Shown here: positions 30,264 through 39,780 of the stretch, one piece after another
Layout: each line of letters opens with the position of its first letter
Position numbering within the stretch: position 1 is the stretch's first letter
From: Bacteroidetes bacterium OLB9
GTDB lineage: Bacteria; Bacteroidota; Bacteroidia; Chitinophagales; Saprospiraceae
Direction: 5' to 3'
Length of the DNA: 64,000 nucleotides
NCBI GenBank assembly: GCA_001567255.1
Contig: LNBW01000052.1
Location: 1 to 64,000, forward strand
Program-made: the position numbers and the translations under genes
Notes under the pieces: generated by a model
Seen by the model: the letters and a program-made list of their open reading frames with translations, nothing else
Databases searched by the model: none
What the model was told of the DNA's origin: nothing

Positions 30264-31125
30264 TAAATCTTTTTGTGATAGGCATATAACTGTCTATTCT
30301 TCTGTCTCTCATAAAAGGCCAATGCACTCTGAATTCATCCGCCTGATGTAAATCCACTTCTACCACGCTCGTCTCTTCTTTATCATGGGATGCCAGGTAC
30401 AATAATTTTCCTTGACCGTTTGATACAAAAGAGCCACCCCAGAACTTCATTTGACCATCCTGTTCGTAGCCTACCCTATTGACGCTAACGACAGGGATAC
30501 CGTTTGCAACAGCATGAGATCGTTGGATGATTTGCCATGAATTATACTGATCTTGATTGGTCTCCTCATCTTGACTGGTAGCCCACCCAATCGCAGTAGG
30601 ATAAAATAAAATTTCAGCTCCCATCAATGAAGTTATTCTCGCTGCCTCCGGATACCACTGATCCCAACAAATCAGCACTCCAACCTTAGCGTATCGGGTC
30701 TGGAACACTTTATATCCTAGGTCGCCGGGTGTAAAATAAAATTTTTCGTAAAACGCCGGATCATCAGGAATGTGCATTTTGCGATATTTGCCTAAATAGC
30801 TTCCATCCGCATCAATGACTGCTGTTGTATTGTGGTAGATACCTTGTGTTCGCTTTTCAAATAACGAGGCTATGATAACAATTCCATGGTCTGCTGCCAG
30901 CTTACCCAATATTTCTGTTGTCGGGCCGGGAATAGGTTCAGCAAGTTTGAAATTATCATAATCTTCTACGTCGCAAAAATACAGCGAAGTAAATAACTCT
31001 TGCAAGCAAACAATTTTGGCCCCATCCGCAGCCGCTTTTTTTATTTCTCTAATGGCTTTATTCAAATTTTCAAACGGCTCTTTCACACAACTCATCTGAA
31101 CAAGGCCTACCTTTACTTTAGACAT
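30250..31125 (-). CDS. aguB: N-carbamoylputrescine amidase
   Basis: A nitrilase-superfamily amidohydrolase that converts N-carbamoylputrescine to putrescine, completing the agmatine route. The catalytic triad is visible: Glu in CLQELFTSLYF, Lys in YRKMHIPDDP, Cys in GVLICWDQWYPEAAR. Length (291) matches the family. It is the promoter-proximal gene of the aguB-aguA pair, with a TAATTTTG box about 22 bases upstream (31148-31155). Confidence 0.95.
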   Translation of the reverse strand: MSKVKVGLVQMSCVKEPFENLNKAIREIKKAAADGAKIVCLQELFTSLYFCDVEDYDNFKLAEPIPGPTTEILGKLAADHGIVIIASLFEKRTQGIYHNTTAVIDADGSYLGKYRKMHIPDDPAFYEKFYFTPGDLGYKVFQTRYAKVGVLICWDQWYPEAARITSLMGAEILFYPTAIGWATSQDEETNQDQYNSWQIIQRSHAVANGIPVVSVNRVGYEQDGQMKFWGGSFVSNGQGKLLYLASHDKEETSVVEVDLHQADEFRVHWPFMRDRRIDSYMPITKRFIDED

Positions 31126-31147
31126 AATGAATTATAAAATTACTCAG

Positions 31148-31155
31148 CAAAATTA
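31148..31155 (-). promoter_or_regulatory. -7 box for aguBA
   Basis: Minus-strand TAATTTTG matches TAnnTTTG immediately upstream of aguB. No TTG at canonical spacing. Confidence 0.4.
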
Positions 31156-31190
31156 ATAAAAAAATAGCAATCAGTCCCATAATTACTATA

Positions 31191-31944
31191 TCAACGATTC
31201 GGTTCTGACAACCATGATGAACGATATTTTAAAAATTTTAGTATAAAATATAATATGCCCGAACCTATCATCAAATACCACGACCACATATCATTTGTAG
31301 CCCATTGGCCAGTCCTTAACCATTGTACCCAGCATTGAAGTATAAAAATCACTAAAAAAAATGGCAAATAGGCCATTTTTCTCTTTCTTGAGGACTTTTC
31401 TCCAACTAAAACTCAATGCAGGTCTATTCCATTTACCTAAATCAGGTATAAAAGCAGGTGTCAATGATGCCCATGATTCATATATTTTCCCAAATTTATT
31501 GAGTAGAAATTCCTCCTCAGCCATCATAATACGCTCATAATACAACCAGTACATCAGCGTAAATGCAACTACAAACCAGATACTACCTGTAAAAATAGCA
31601 ATGCCCAACCACATAAAATAATTACCCAAATACAATGGATGCCTAACCATACTGTAAATACCTGACGTATTGACGCTGTCAGCCACCTGACCTTCTTCTG
31701 TATTTCTACCAGATGTATTCTTAGGTGTATATCCGACCGTCATGATTCTGATGAGTAATCCAAACAAACAAATTAGTATTGCCAAAATTTCAATTGTATC
31801 AATTGATCTTGTATAAAAATGCTGCTTTTCAGGTAATGTAGCCCAAATCACTAAAAAAGCTACAGGCAGTAATAAAATCGGGAAATAACTTCGATATCTG
31901 AAGAGAAAATTTCCCTGAGCAACCATTTCATTTTTTAATGCCAT
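31191..31944 (-). CDS. Isoprenylcysteine-carboxymethyltransferase-like membrane methyltransferase (frameshifted)
   Basis: About 250 residues after bridging one shift. Several transmembrane helices are followed by the ICMT/PEMT motif SGIYSMVRHPLYLGN, which binds S-adenosylmethionine, and the ERIMMAEEEFL segment. The frame breaks in an A8 run (31354-31361). Deleting one base joins GLFAIF to LVIFILQCWVQWL and adds the final two helices. Bacterial members methylate small or lipid substrates in the membrane; the substrate here is unknown. It lies about 65 bases upstream of aguB on the same strand. Confidence 0.75.
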
Positions 31945-32033
31945 ATATTATATTTTATACGAAGGCATAAAGTTAATCTGATTTTCAATTTTTTCTTAAC
32001 TGAATAAAATAATTTCCTACTCATTTTTATTCG

Positions 32034-32740
32034 TTATCTTAAGACTGTCACTTGTGACTCAGAAAGACCTAGAGCAGAAATCATTCTGACAAACTCTGAT
32101 TGAGGATGTGCAGCAACAACCACAAGACTACCATTTTCAGGATGCGAAAAGGTCAATTGGTTTGCATGTAGCAGCATGGTATTCATACCAAAATGCTCCA
32201 AAAAAATCGGTTTTGCTTATTGCAGCCATGAGTCTATCGCCAATAATAGGATGAAATATATGAGCAAAATGTTTCCTTATCTGGTGCGTTCTACCGGTTT
32301 CTGGTTGAATCTCCACTAGAGAATATCTCGATGTGGCAAATTTTCCTGAACTGACCTGAATTTCTCCTCTCGACAAGGTAGAATAATGTGTCACAGCCTC
32401 CTGCATTTTCCCATGTTCTGAAAGTAGTGGATAATCAATTGTACCACTATCCAAAGTATATCCCCGCACTATAGCCCGATAAGTTTTGTGGATCAGGCGT
32501 TCTCTGAATTGCTTCTGCATTAAAGATTGTACATGAGGATTTTTTAGCTAATAGTAGTACACCCGAAGTTTTTCTATCTAGCCTATGCACTGGATATACA
32601 TAATGACCTAATAAATTCCTTAGATAAGGCATCACCAATTTAGTAGCATGATAGTCCAAGCTAGACCGGTGAACAAAATAACCAGGTGGCTTATTGACCG
32701 CAATCAGTGCATCATCATTAAAAATTATTTCCATAAGCAA
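32034..32740 (-). CDS. RluA/TruC-type pseudouridine synthase (three frameshifts)
   Basis: Converts uridine to pseudouridine in rRNA or tRNA. The catalytic motif HRLDRKTSGVLLLAK is intact. Three shifts must be bridged: an A6 run on the coding strand with one base too many (32540-32545), a missing C beside 32230, and a T7 run one base short (32200-32206). Corrected, the chain continues through NPHVQSLMQKQF, then HGCNKQNRFF, then LEHFGMNTMLLHANQL to a stop at 32034. The HGCNKQNRFF and LLLHA segments match the TruC branch. About 235 residues in all. The ATG two codons in (32734) is an equally good start. Confidence 0.8.
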
Positions 32741-32751
32741 TAGACAAAAAA

Positions 32752-32783
32752 AGCGATTCCCGGAGGTTGAGCCGAGAACCGCT
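32752..32783 (-). terminator. Intrinsic terminator of lolA
   Basis: On the minus strand AGCGGTTCTCGG pairs over 12 positions, including G-U pairs, with CCGGGAATCGCT around an 8-base loop, followed by seven T. It lies between the lolA stop and the pseudouridine synthase start, separating the two transcripts. Confidence 0.85.
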
Positions 32784-32818
32784 GGTTGGTTAAACTGAGT
32801 AACTGAATTCGGTTCTAT

Positions 32819-33505
32819 TTAATCCATCCTCAGATCTTCAACATGCACACCTGGCAATGCCTTTGTATTTAGGACAAAAACAGATGCACTGTATTTTTTA
32901 TTAGGTACGATATTGTTCATTTTTAGCAAATATCGTGAGCCGTCTCTTGAAAAGACACGTAAAGATACCAATTTATTTGATGATTTATCAACAGTTAGCC
33001 TCATTTTTGTATAATCAGCATTTTTAGCCACCGGTTTAAACTCTATATCAGCAAATAGTGTGCTCCCTACTTTACGTTCTTCTATGATAGAGTAGATATA
33101 CTGTCCACTACTATACATAGTCATCAAGTCTCTTGGTGATATGAATCCGGTTCCACCTCCATCATTTGAATCAGTTATTTGCACCTCTTTATTATTCTTT
33201 AAATATACCCAAACCGTCTCTCCATTAGAATAAATCTCTTGATCACCTATGCTCACAAAATATTTACTACCCTCCTGTATAAATTTTCCTTTTTGGTTAT
33301 CTAGAGGCTGCCCTGGTATTTCAATTTGCAATTCAAAATTGACTTCCATTGTTTTATAACTGTCCAGTTGCTTTTTAAGCTTATCGAGCACAGATTTTGC
33401 CTTTGGGTCATTTTCTTTGACAGAAGTCATAGTATTCTTTTGACCGTATAACACAAAATTGGTAAATAATAATAATAATAATACTATAATGCCTCGCATC
33501 TTCAT
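32819..33505 (-). CDS. lolA: LolA-like outer-membrane lipoprotein carrier protein
   Basis: A periplasmic chaperone that ferries lipoproteins to the outer membrane. The signal peptide (GIIVLLLLLFTNFVLYGQ, residues 4-21) is followed by the LolA pattern: DKLKKQLDSYKTMEVNFEL, GKFIQEGSKYFV, and SNGETVWVYLKNNKEVQI. Later come DYTKMRLTVDKSSNKLVSL and the half-barrel strands. Length (228) is usual. In Bacteroidota lolA often follows ftsK, but not here. Confidence 0.88.
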   Translation of the reverse strand: MKMRGIIVLLLLLFTNFVLYGQKNTMTSVKENDPKAKSVLDKLKKQLDSYKTMEVNFELQIEIPGQPLDNQKGKFIQEGSKYFVSIGDQEIYSNGETVWVYLKNNKEVQITDSNDGGGTGFISPRDLMTMYSSGQYIYSIIEERKVGSTLFADIEFKPVAKNADYTKMRLTVDKSSNKLVSLRVFSRDGSRYLLKMNNIVPNKKYSASVFVLNTKALPGVHVEDLRMD

Positions 33506-33562
33506 CTATTACACTTTTTATTACATAGACAGTATAAAGCAAATAAAAGTTTCAATTCAATA

Positions 33563-33580
33563 CAAATATATTCAAATTTA
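33563..33580 (-). promoter_or_regulatory. Tandem -7-like boxes upstream of lolA
   Basis: Minus strand shows TATATTTG (33563-33570) and TAAATTTG (33573-33580), both exact TAnnTTTG matches, 58-75 bases before lolA. The region is very AT-rich, so chance matches are possible. Confidence 0.35.
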
Positions 33581-33802
33581 GATCTTAATATATTGTTAAT
33601 TTTCAAATACTTATACCTGTAGAATAACTTTATAGTTCCTTTTCTAAATAAAAATATAGTTAAAAATGCTATATAAAATAATTTACATTTCAATTTAAAT
33701 TTTACAAAATACTTTCAAAATAGCTGAACAATCAATATATTGAAATCCTTATAAAAGGATACTATTATTGCAAAACATTTTACAAAACAGCAAAACGAAC
33801 CA

Positions 33803-35278
33803 ATGAATATAACCATAGAGAACATCTTACTAGTTGGGTCTATTTTATTATTTGCAAGTATAATAGCAGGTCGAACCTCATACAAATATGGAGTTCCTAC
33901 TTTGATATTGTTCCTTTCAGTGGGCATGCTTGCAGGTTCTGATGGAATTCTTGGTATTCACTTTGATAATCCTAAATTAGCCCAATTTATTGGTGTTGTT
34001 TCACTCAACTTCATACTTTTTTCAGGTGGCTTAGATACCAACTGGAAGTCTGTAAAACCTATATTAAAAGAAGGAATTGTGCTATCTTCATTAGGTGTTT
34101 TATTGACAGCATTAAGCTTGGGTACATTTGTATGGTTGGTTACAGACTTCACTATTTACGAAAGTATGTTGCTAGGATCTATAGTGTCCTCAACTGATGC
34201 TGCGGCTGTATTTTCGATTCTTAGGTCCAAGAGTACTTCTTTAAAACACAACATCAGGCCGACACTAGAACTTGAAAGTGGAAGCAATGATCCAATGGCT
34301 TATGTACTAACAATCCTATTTCTTATGCTTGTAGTGAATCAAGATCTGAGTTTCTGGAGTATCATTCCGATATTTCTGCAACAGATGATTATAGGTGGGC
34401 TTGCAGGCTTTATTTTTGGCAAATTGAGTGTTTATATCATAAATAATATACTGTTAGGGTTTGAAGGTTTGTATCCCGTTTTGGTTATTTCTTTGATGTT
34501 TATAATATTTTCTTTTACGGATTTCATCGGAGGTAACGGGTTTCTAGCCATCTATATAAGTGGAGTTTATATTGGCAACCAAGATATTATTCATAAAAAT
34601 ACCATTTTGAGTATGTTTGATGGATTAGCTTGGTTGATGCAAATTGTACTTTTCCTCACACTAGGTCTTCTTGTATATCCTAGTCAGATGATTCCATATA
34701 TGGGGATCGGTCTTTTAATTTCTTTATTTCTGATTATAGTTTCTAGACCATTAAGTGTTTTTCTAAGTTTGGCATTTTTTAAGATGAAACTCAATCGACG
34801 ATTGTACATCTCATGGGTAGGTCTCAGAGGTGCAGTCCCAATCGTATTTGCAACTTATCCGTTACTTGCGGGTATCGACAAGGCTAATATTATATTCAAC
34901 ATTGTATTTTTTATTTCTGTCACTTCCGTATTGATACAAGGGACAACTGTAAGTATTGCTGCAAAATGGCTAGGAGTAGCCGTTTCAGAAGATGAGAAAC
35001 CTGAAAATCATAATGAAAACATCACACAAAATTCTCCTAAAACCTGTCTGAAAGAATTTGAAATTTCATCAACTTCTAGAGCTGTTAATAAGCGAGTCAT
35101 TGATTTGAACTTTCCGAGTAATGCTTTGATTACCTTGATCAAACGAAATCAAACCTACATTTTGCCCGATGGACTTACAGATATCAAAGCTAATGACACT
35201 TTAGTCGTGATAGCTGATTGTGATGAAGATTTCTATGATGTCCAAAAATGTCTATCCAATGAATTATTCATTGCTTAA
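33803..35278 (+). CDS. CPA1-type potassium or sodium/proton antiporter with RCK-C domain
   Basis: A 491-residue NhaP2/CvrA-like antiporter. It has about 12 transmembrane helices, with the exchanger signatures FSGGLDTNW, SSTDAAAVFSIL (ion-site Asp) and LESGSNDPMAY (the paired Asn-Asp). WVGLRGAVPIVFAT follows near the C-terminal end. A cytoplasmic TrkA-C/RCK-C domain (about 410-490) suggests gating by a nucleotide or ion ligand. It starts the + strand run of stress genes and is followed after 10 bases by a UspA gene, a pairing that suggests joint control of ion balance. Confidence 0.9.
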   Translation: MNITIENILLVGSILLFASIIAGRTSYKYGVPTLILFLSVGMLAGSDGILGIHFDNPKLAQFIGVVSLNFILFSGGLDTNWKSVKPILKEGIVLSSLGVLLTALSLGTFVWLVTDFTIYESMLLGSIVSSTDAAAVFSILRSKSTSLKHNIRPTLELESGSNDPMAYVLTILFLMLVVNQDLSFWSIIPIFLQQMIIGGLAGFIFGKLSVYIINNILLGFEGLYPVLVISLMFIIFSFTDFIGGNGFLAIYISGVYIGNQDIIHKNTILSMFDGLAWLMQIVLFLTLGLLVYPSQMIPYMGIGLLISLFLIIVSRPLSVFLSLAFFKMKLNRRLYISWVGLRGAVPIVFATYPLLAGIDKANIIFNIVFFISVTSVLIQGTTVSIAAKWLGVAVSEDEKPENHNENITQNSPKTCLKEFEISSTSRAVNKRVIDLNFPSNALITLIKRNQTYILPDGLTDIKANDTLVVIADCDEDFYDVQKCLSNELFIA

Positions 35279-35288
35279 ATTATAAATC

Positions 35289-36107
35289 ATGGAAAAAAGA
35301 TTTATTGTTCTCATTGATTTTTCTGAATTTTCTGCTAATATTCTCAAGTATGCAGGAGAGTGGGCAAGCCAAGTCAATGCAGAACTATTGCTTCTACATG
35401 AAACACAGATTATCATTCCTGCTCTTGCTAATCAGGAAAACCGGCAAGAAATCATCAAAGCTGCTAACGATGATGCTACTGCTAAATTAATTACTATGAG
35501 TTCAACTTTAGTTTCAAAGAGTATAAAAGTAAGTTGGGCCGCCACTGATGAAAATTTATTAATAGTCTTGAATCGATTATCAATGCAGGATTATGAAAAT
35601 CTAATTTTCCTCGGATTAAAAGGGACGAGTATGTTAAAAAACATATTTTTAGGAAGTTTTACTCTTGAGATTATTAATAAGACAAGCTCAACCATTGTAG
35701 CTATTCCTCAAGCAATTTTTAGATATACGCATGAAAAAATTTATGTCGCTGTGACAGACAATATTCCACTAAATACACTAGCCTTTTTTGATTTTCTTAA
35801 GTTTATAGATCCTGTTAATACTTCTATCACTTTTTTCTATTTAGCAAAAACACAAACTAAAAGTATCGGAATGGAGAAAACGCTCCAAAGTTTAGTAGAA
35901 TTATTTGCTACGAATTACAATACAGATTATGCAATTTATGAAAGTGATGCTCCATTTGATGATATCAAACGTGTCATTAATAATACGATTGATGAAATTC
36001 TTGTGGTGCAACGGGGTTCAAGATTATTGACAGATATGCTATTTAGAAAATTTTTAATTAATGAACTTGTATATGAAGGAGAAACTCCTCTTATTATTTT
36101 ACCTTAA
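35289..36107 (+). CDS. Tandem universal stress protein (UspA family)
   Basis: A 272-residue protein with two UspA folds (about 1-135 and 145-272). The first begins with the usual strand FIVLIDFSEFSANIL and has a GLKGTS then KNIFLGSFTLEIINKT segment, similar to but not an exact copy of the GxxGxxxxxxGS ATP loop. The second is more divergent and may be structural. Bacteroidota UspA tandem proteins often accompany ion transporters. The start lies 10 bases after the antiporter stop, so they form an operon. Confidence 0.85.
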   Translation: MEKRFIVLIDFSEFSANILKYAGEWASQVNAELLLLHETQIIIPALANQENRQEIIKAANDDATAKLITMSSTLVSKSIKVSWAATDENLLIVLNRLSMQDYENLIFLGLKGTSMLKNIFLGSFTLEIINKTSSTIVAIPQAIFRYTHEKIYVAVTDNIPLNTLAFFDFLKFIDPVNTSITFFYLAKTQTKSIGMEKTLQSLVELFATNYNTDYAIYESDAPFDDIKRVINNTIDEILVVQRGSRLLTDMLFRKFLINELVYEGETPLIILP

Positions 36108-36494
36108 GAGATCCAATTAAATCAATACCTACTTTTCATTCAAATTTACCATTGAGATTATCTTTTTATTCATTTAGTAATTGATCCCACACCAACCATT
36201 ATTTTTCCATAATATTTAGTCGGCCAAGATCTAAATAATTGCATGTGTAACCCTAGTCACTAATGATCTAAAAAAATCAACTCATCTTTGCAGAGAATTA
36301 TAGATTTTCCCTATACCTCTTAATCAAGGATGAAAGTTGTACAACTGTTTACGAAATTTTTATACATTAAACACTCATTCATTGACCTTTTTATTTCAAT
36401 ATATAATGTAATAATGCCTCAAGCAGGAAAAATCATATAATGAGTTCATTTTCAATCATAAACTTTTAAATTACTTAAATAAGCAAAAATTATT
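36108..36494. other. Gene-free gap before the CstB-like gene
   Basis: AT-rich stretch of 387 bases between the UspA stop and the CstB-like start. No exact promoter box with good spacing, no hairpin-plus-T terminator and no ORF that I can support. Confidence 0.35.
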
Positions 36495-37963
36495 ATGACA
36501 ACAAGGTTTTATATTATCAACACCATTCTAGTTACAATTTTGTTTCTATCCTCTGCATCCATCCGGTCGCAAAAATTTATTTTTTGAGCGTATCTATGAT
36601 GAGACTCTAGCCCAAGCCAGTTATATGATAGGAGACTTGACTACCGGTGATGCAATGGTAATTGATGCTAAAAGAGACACTGACACTTACTTACAACTAG
36701 CAAAAGACAATCAACTCAAAATAACTAAAATCACAGAAACACATATCCATGCTGATTTTTTAACAGGTTCTAGAGAACTCAAAGCCGCTACAGGTGCAGA
36801 ATTATTGCTTTCTGATGAAGGTGGAAAAGATTGGCAGTATGATTTTCCTCATGTGGGTTTAAAAGACGGCACTGAGATAAAAGTGGGCAAATTGTTAATT
36901 AAAGTAATGCACACACCTGGTCATACACCGGAACATATCATCTTTCTTCTCATGGACAAAAATAGTCAAAAGGTAGAAAAAGCAATTACCGGTGATTTTA
37001 TATTCATAGGCGATGTTGGGCGTCCTGACTTGCTTGAAAAAGCGGCAGGCATTTCAAATACTATGGAACAAGGCGCCAGAGATCTTTTTTCTTCAATCAA
37101 CGCATTCACAAAACTCAATCATGACCTGGAAATATGGCCGGGACATGGTGCCGGATCTTTTTGTGGCAAAACACTCAAAAATATTCCATTTGCTAATCTT
37201 AAAGATGAACTTCAAAATAATGCAGCGCTTCAATTTATAGGAAATGAAGAAGATTTTGTCAAATATATACTTGAAGGTCAGCCCACTCCACCTAAGTATT
37301 TTGCGATGATGAAACATCTCAATAAATCTGTAAGACCGATGCTGATCGAAGTTCCTAAACATCCTATACTCAGCAATGATGCTTTTGAAAGAGCACAAGC
37401 ACGTGGTGTGGTCGTCATTGACACTAGAGATCTGGATCGCACTTCTTATGAGTACGTTCAGGGTAGTCTTCAATTAAATGGTGGTAAACTTTTTTCTACT
37501 TGGATGGGTTCATTATTAGACTATCAACAACAATTTATACTCATAACTGACAAAGGTCGGGAAGAAGATCTCACACGAAAGTTGATGAGAATCGGAATGG
37601 ATAATATCTATGGCTTTGTGACCGACACTAATTTAGGCTATAAAACAGAAAGAACCGCCATTGTTGACAACAACCAGTTTAAATCACTTTTAAGAGATAA
37701 AAAAGTACAGATTATCGATGTTAGAAGTGAACTAGAATACGATAAAAATCACATTCCAGGTGTAAAAAAATATTGTTTATACAAATCTGGCGAACAAAAT
37801 TTCACAGCTGGACAAAAATAAACCGATAGTAGTACATTGTCAAAGCGGAATTAGAGCTGCTATTGCTTATTCAATTCTAAAACAAAATGGCTTTACGGAT
37901 GTAAGCAATTATGTTGGTGGCATGAATGACTGGTTGCTTAATGGAGGAGAAGTACAAAATTAA
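36495..37963 (+). CDS. CstB-like persulfide dioxygenase-rhodanese, exported (two frameshifts)
   Basis: Bridging two shifts gives about 488 residues. A signal peptide (residues 1-26) precedes an ETHE1-type metallo-beta-lactamase domain with THIHADFLTG, HTPGHTPEH, GDFIFIGDVGRPDLL and WPGHG. Next comes a rhodanese-like domain without active Cys, then a C-terminal rhodanese with CQSGIRA. This order matches staphylococcal CstB, which oxidises persulfides to sulfite and thiosulfate. The shifts are a T6 run (36580-36585) and an A7 run (37764-37770), each one base too long. Without the first correction only a leaderless protein from 36625 would be read. The leader implies periplasmic action, unlike CstB. 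Confidence 0.85.
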
Positions 37964-37984
37964 TAATTAAATAAATATATAAAA

Positions 37985-38635
37985 ATGGAAACACAAACAA
38001 TTAATTCTATGCCCAGAATAGGCGATATGGCCCCTGATTTTGATGCAATTACAACTACTGGAAATCTTAAGTTTTCTGAATACAACAAAGGAAACTGGGT
38101 GATTTTATTTTCACACCCTGCGGATTTCACCCCAGTTTGTACTACAGAATTAAGTGGATTTGCACAAGAAAGCGAGTTCTTTGCAATGCATAATACAAAA
38201 CTCATAGGATTGAGCATAGATAGCATTCATTCACACATCGCTTGGGTCAATGCAGTGGATGAAAAAACTGGTGTCTTCTTTAATTTTCCGATAATAGCAG
38301 ACATCGACATGAAGGTAGCTAAACTATATGGTATGCTTCAGCCAGGAGAGAGCGAAACAGCGGCAGTACGCGCTGTATTTATTATTGACCCTAACGGGAA
38401 AATAAGACTGATTATGTACTATCCGCTAAATGTCGGTCGTAACATGGATGAAATCAAGAGAACGCTATTAGCACTTCAGACTTCAGATGAGCACAAAGTA
38501 GCGATGCCTCTAAACTGGCAACCAGGTACAAAGGTGATTGTAGGAGCACCTAAGACATTGGACGGGTTAAAAGAGCGTAAAGCAGACACCAGCCTAGAAC
38601 AAATAGACTGGTATCTTGCTAAAAAATCGCTGTAA
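37985..38635 (+). CDS. 1-Cys peroxiredoxin (Prx6-like)
   Basis: A 216-residue thiol peroxidase reducing H2O2, organic hydroperoxides or peroxynitrite. The peroxidatic Cys is C52 in DFTPVCTTEL. It is the only Cys in the protein, so this is a true 1-Cys enzyme that needs an external thiol or persulfide reductant. The C-terminal arm (about 165-216, with LNWQPG) is the Prx6-type dimerisation domain. No leader, so cytoplasmic. It starts 21 bases after the CstB-like stop, which suggests co-transcription. Confidence 0.93.
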   Translation: METQTINSMPRIGDMAPDFDAITTTGNLKFSEYNKGNWVILFSHPADFTPVCTTELSGFAQESEFFAMHNTKLIGLSIDSIHSHIAWVNAVDEKTGVFFNFPIIADIDMKVAKLYGMLQPGESETAAVRAVFIIDPNGKIRLIMYYPLNVGRNMDEIKRTLLALQTSDEHKVAMPLNWQPGTKVIVGAPKTLDGLKERKADTSLEQIDWYLAKKSL

Positions 38636-38652
38636 TTATATTCTTCTTAAAT

Positions 38653-38741
38653 AATAGAAACCTCTACTCATTGTACACCGTCCACTAAGTGTAGGTGTAA
38701 TTTAATATGAAGTTTATGCCCTTCATGTGGAGGTTTCTATT
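38653..38741 (+). other. Three-way-junction RNA structure (3' UTR or regulatory element)
   Basis: A perfect 12-bp outer stem (AATAGAAACCTC at 38653-38664 with GAGGTTTCTATT at 38730-38741) encloses two smaller hairpins. One is TACACC/GGTGTA (38674-38679 and 38694-38699) with an inner CAC/GTG; the other is ATGAAG/CTTCAT (38707-38712 and 38721-38726). It lies between the peroxiredoxin stop and the rhodanese start, with 25 bases left before the next ATG. The following T run is weak, so it may be a terminator, a stability element or a leader switch. Function is unknown. Confidence 0.5.
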
Positions 38742-38766
38742 TTATAATTTATAAATTTAATTATTT

Positions 38767-39138
38767 ATGTCAGCTAATAAATTCATTCTGTCCTTAACCA
38801 TCATAATTGTAGCATTTTTTGCGTGGTCAAAATCAAATAAGGCGGACACAGTCAACATTAATCCTGATCAAAGTACCTCTTCCGCATTTCTGGTAGATGT
38901 CCGAACACCACAAGAATATCAATTAGGAAGTGTAGCAGGATCAGTCAACATACCATTACAGGATTTAGAAAGTCGCCTCGAAGAATTTAAAAACAAGGAA
39001 AAGATTATCGTATTTTGCAGGAGTGGTAATCGAAGTGGTATTGCTAAAGAAATTTTAGAACAAAATGGATATAAAAACATCATTAATGGAGGAAGCTGGC
39101 AACAAGTACAGAAATCCATTGAAAATCATCAACCATGA
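38767..39138 (+). CDS. Exported or anchored single-domain rhodanese
   Basis: A 123-residue thiosulfate/persulfide sulfurtransferase. A hydrophobic N-terminal helix (FILSLTIIIVAFFAW, residues 6-20) targets it to the membrane or periplasm. The rhodanese domain begins with VDVRTPQEYQLGSVAGSVNIP and has the active-site loop CRSGNRSG with C84. It overlaps the next gene by 4 bases (ATGA). Together with the CstB-like protein it suggests handling of persulfide sulfur outside the cytoplasm. Confidence 0.92.
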   Translation: MSANKFILSLTIIIVAFFAWSKSNKADTVNINPDQSTSSAFLVDVRTPQEYQLGSVAGSVNIPLQDLESRLEEFKNKEKIIVFCRSGNRSGIAKEILEQNGYKNIINGGSWQQVQKSIENHQP

Positions 39139-39750
39139 GTACATTTTGGAACGAAAGATTTAGACATCAGGAATATATCTATGGAGAGCAACCTAATGCT
39201 TACTTCAAAGAAGTGCTCGACTCAATCCAACATCCCGGCACCATCCTTTTACCTGCTGAAGGAGAAGGCCGCAACGCAGTATATGCTGCCAACCAAGGAT
39301 GGGAAGTAGAAGCATTTGATCAAAGCACAGAAGGTAGAAAAAAAAGCCCTTCAACTTGCCAACAAGTTAAATGTATCTATTCACTATTCTATTTCAGAAA
39401 TTTCTAAAGCACAATATCCAGAGTATTCATATGATGCTTTAGCACTAATATTTGCTCACCTACCTTCAAAATTAAGACGTACATATCATCAACAGCTGAG
39501 TTCTTACTTGAAACGAGGAGGAACGCTCATTATTGAAGGATTTAGTAAACGTCATATTGAAAATCAGAGAATAAACTCCAAAGCAGGAGGGCCGGACAAT
39601 ATTGACATGCTGTACGATGTCGAAACCTTACGTGCAGATTTTCCTGGATTCGACTTTGTAGAGGCTATCGACACAGACACAGTGCTCAATGAAGGCAATC
39701 ATCATGTTGGAGCAGCTGCGGTGGTAAGAATTCTGGCTACCAAACTATAA
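39135..39750 (+). CDS. SAM-dependent methyltransferase, class I (frameshifted)
   Basis: About 204 residues after bridging one shift. N-terminal FWNERFRHQEYIYGEQPN and the SAM-binding region LLPAEGEGRNAVYAANQGW followed by VEAFDQS are typical of the TehB/thiopurine-type methyltransferases common in Bacteroidota. The break is an A8 run (39338-39345), one base too long. Corrected, the chain reads through EGRKKALQLANKLN into SYLKRGGTLIIEGF. TehB-like enzymes methylate tellurite or thiols; the substrate here is not known. It is coupled to the rhodanese by a 4-base overlap. Confidence 0.8.
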
Positions 39751-39780
39751 AACAAAATAAACCATCAAAATGATCATGAC

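Noticed and set aside
31191..31376. Separate 61-residue membrane protein downstream of the ICMT-like gene
   Set aside because: It is the C-terminus of the same gene after the A8 run; the joined reading is continuous.
32137..32520. Separate second pseudouridine synthase ORF
   Set aside because: It is the middle part of the 32034-32740 gene in another frame.
37093..37473. 126-codon antisense ORF in the CstB-like gene
   Set aside because: Shadow of a strongly conserved MBL-rhodanese frame.
39316..39750. Independent 144-residue methyltransferase fragment
   Set aside because: It lacks the SAM-binding N-terminus, which is in the preceding frame; one gene with one indel.
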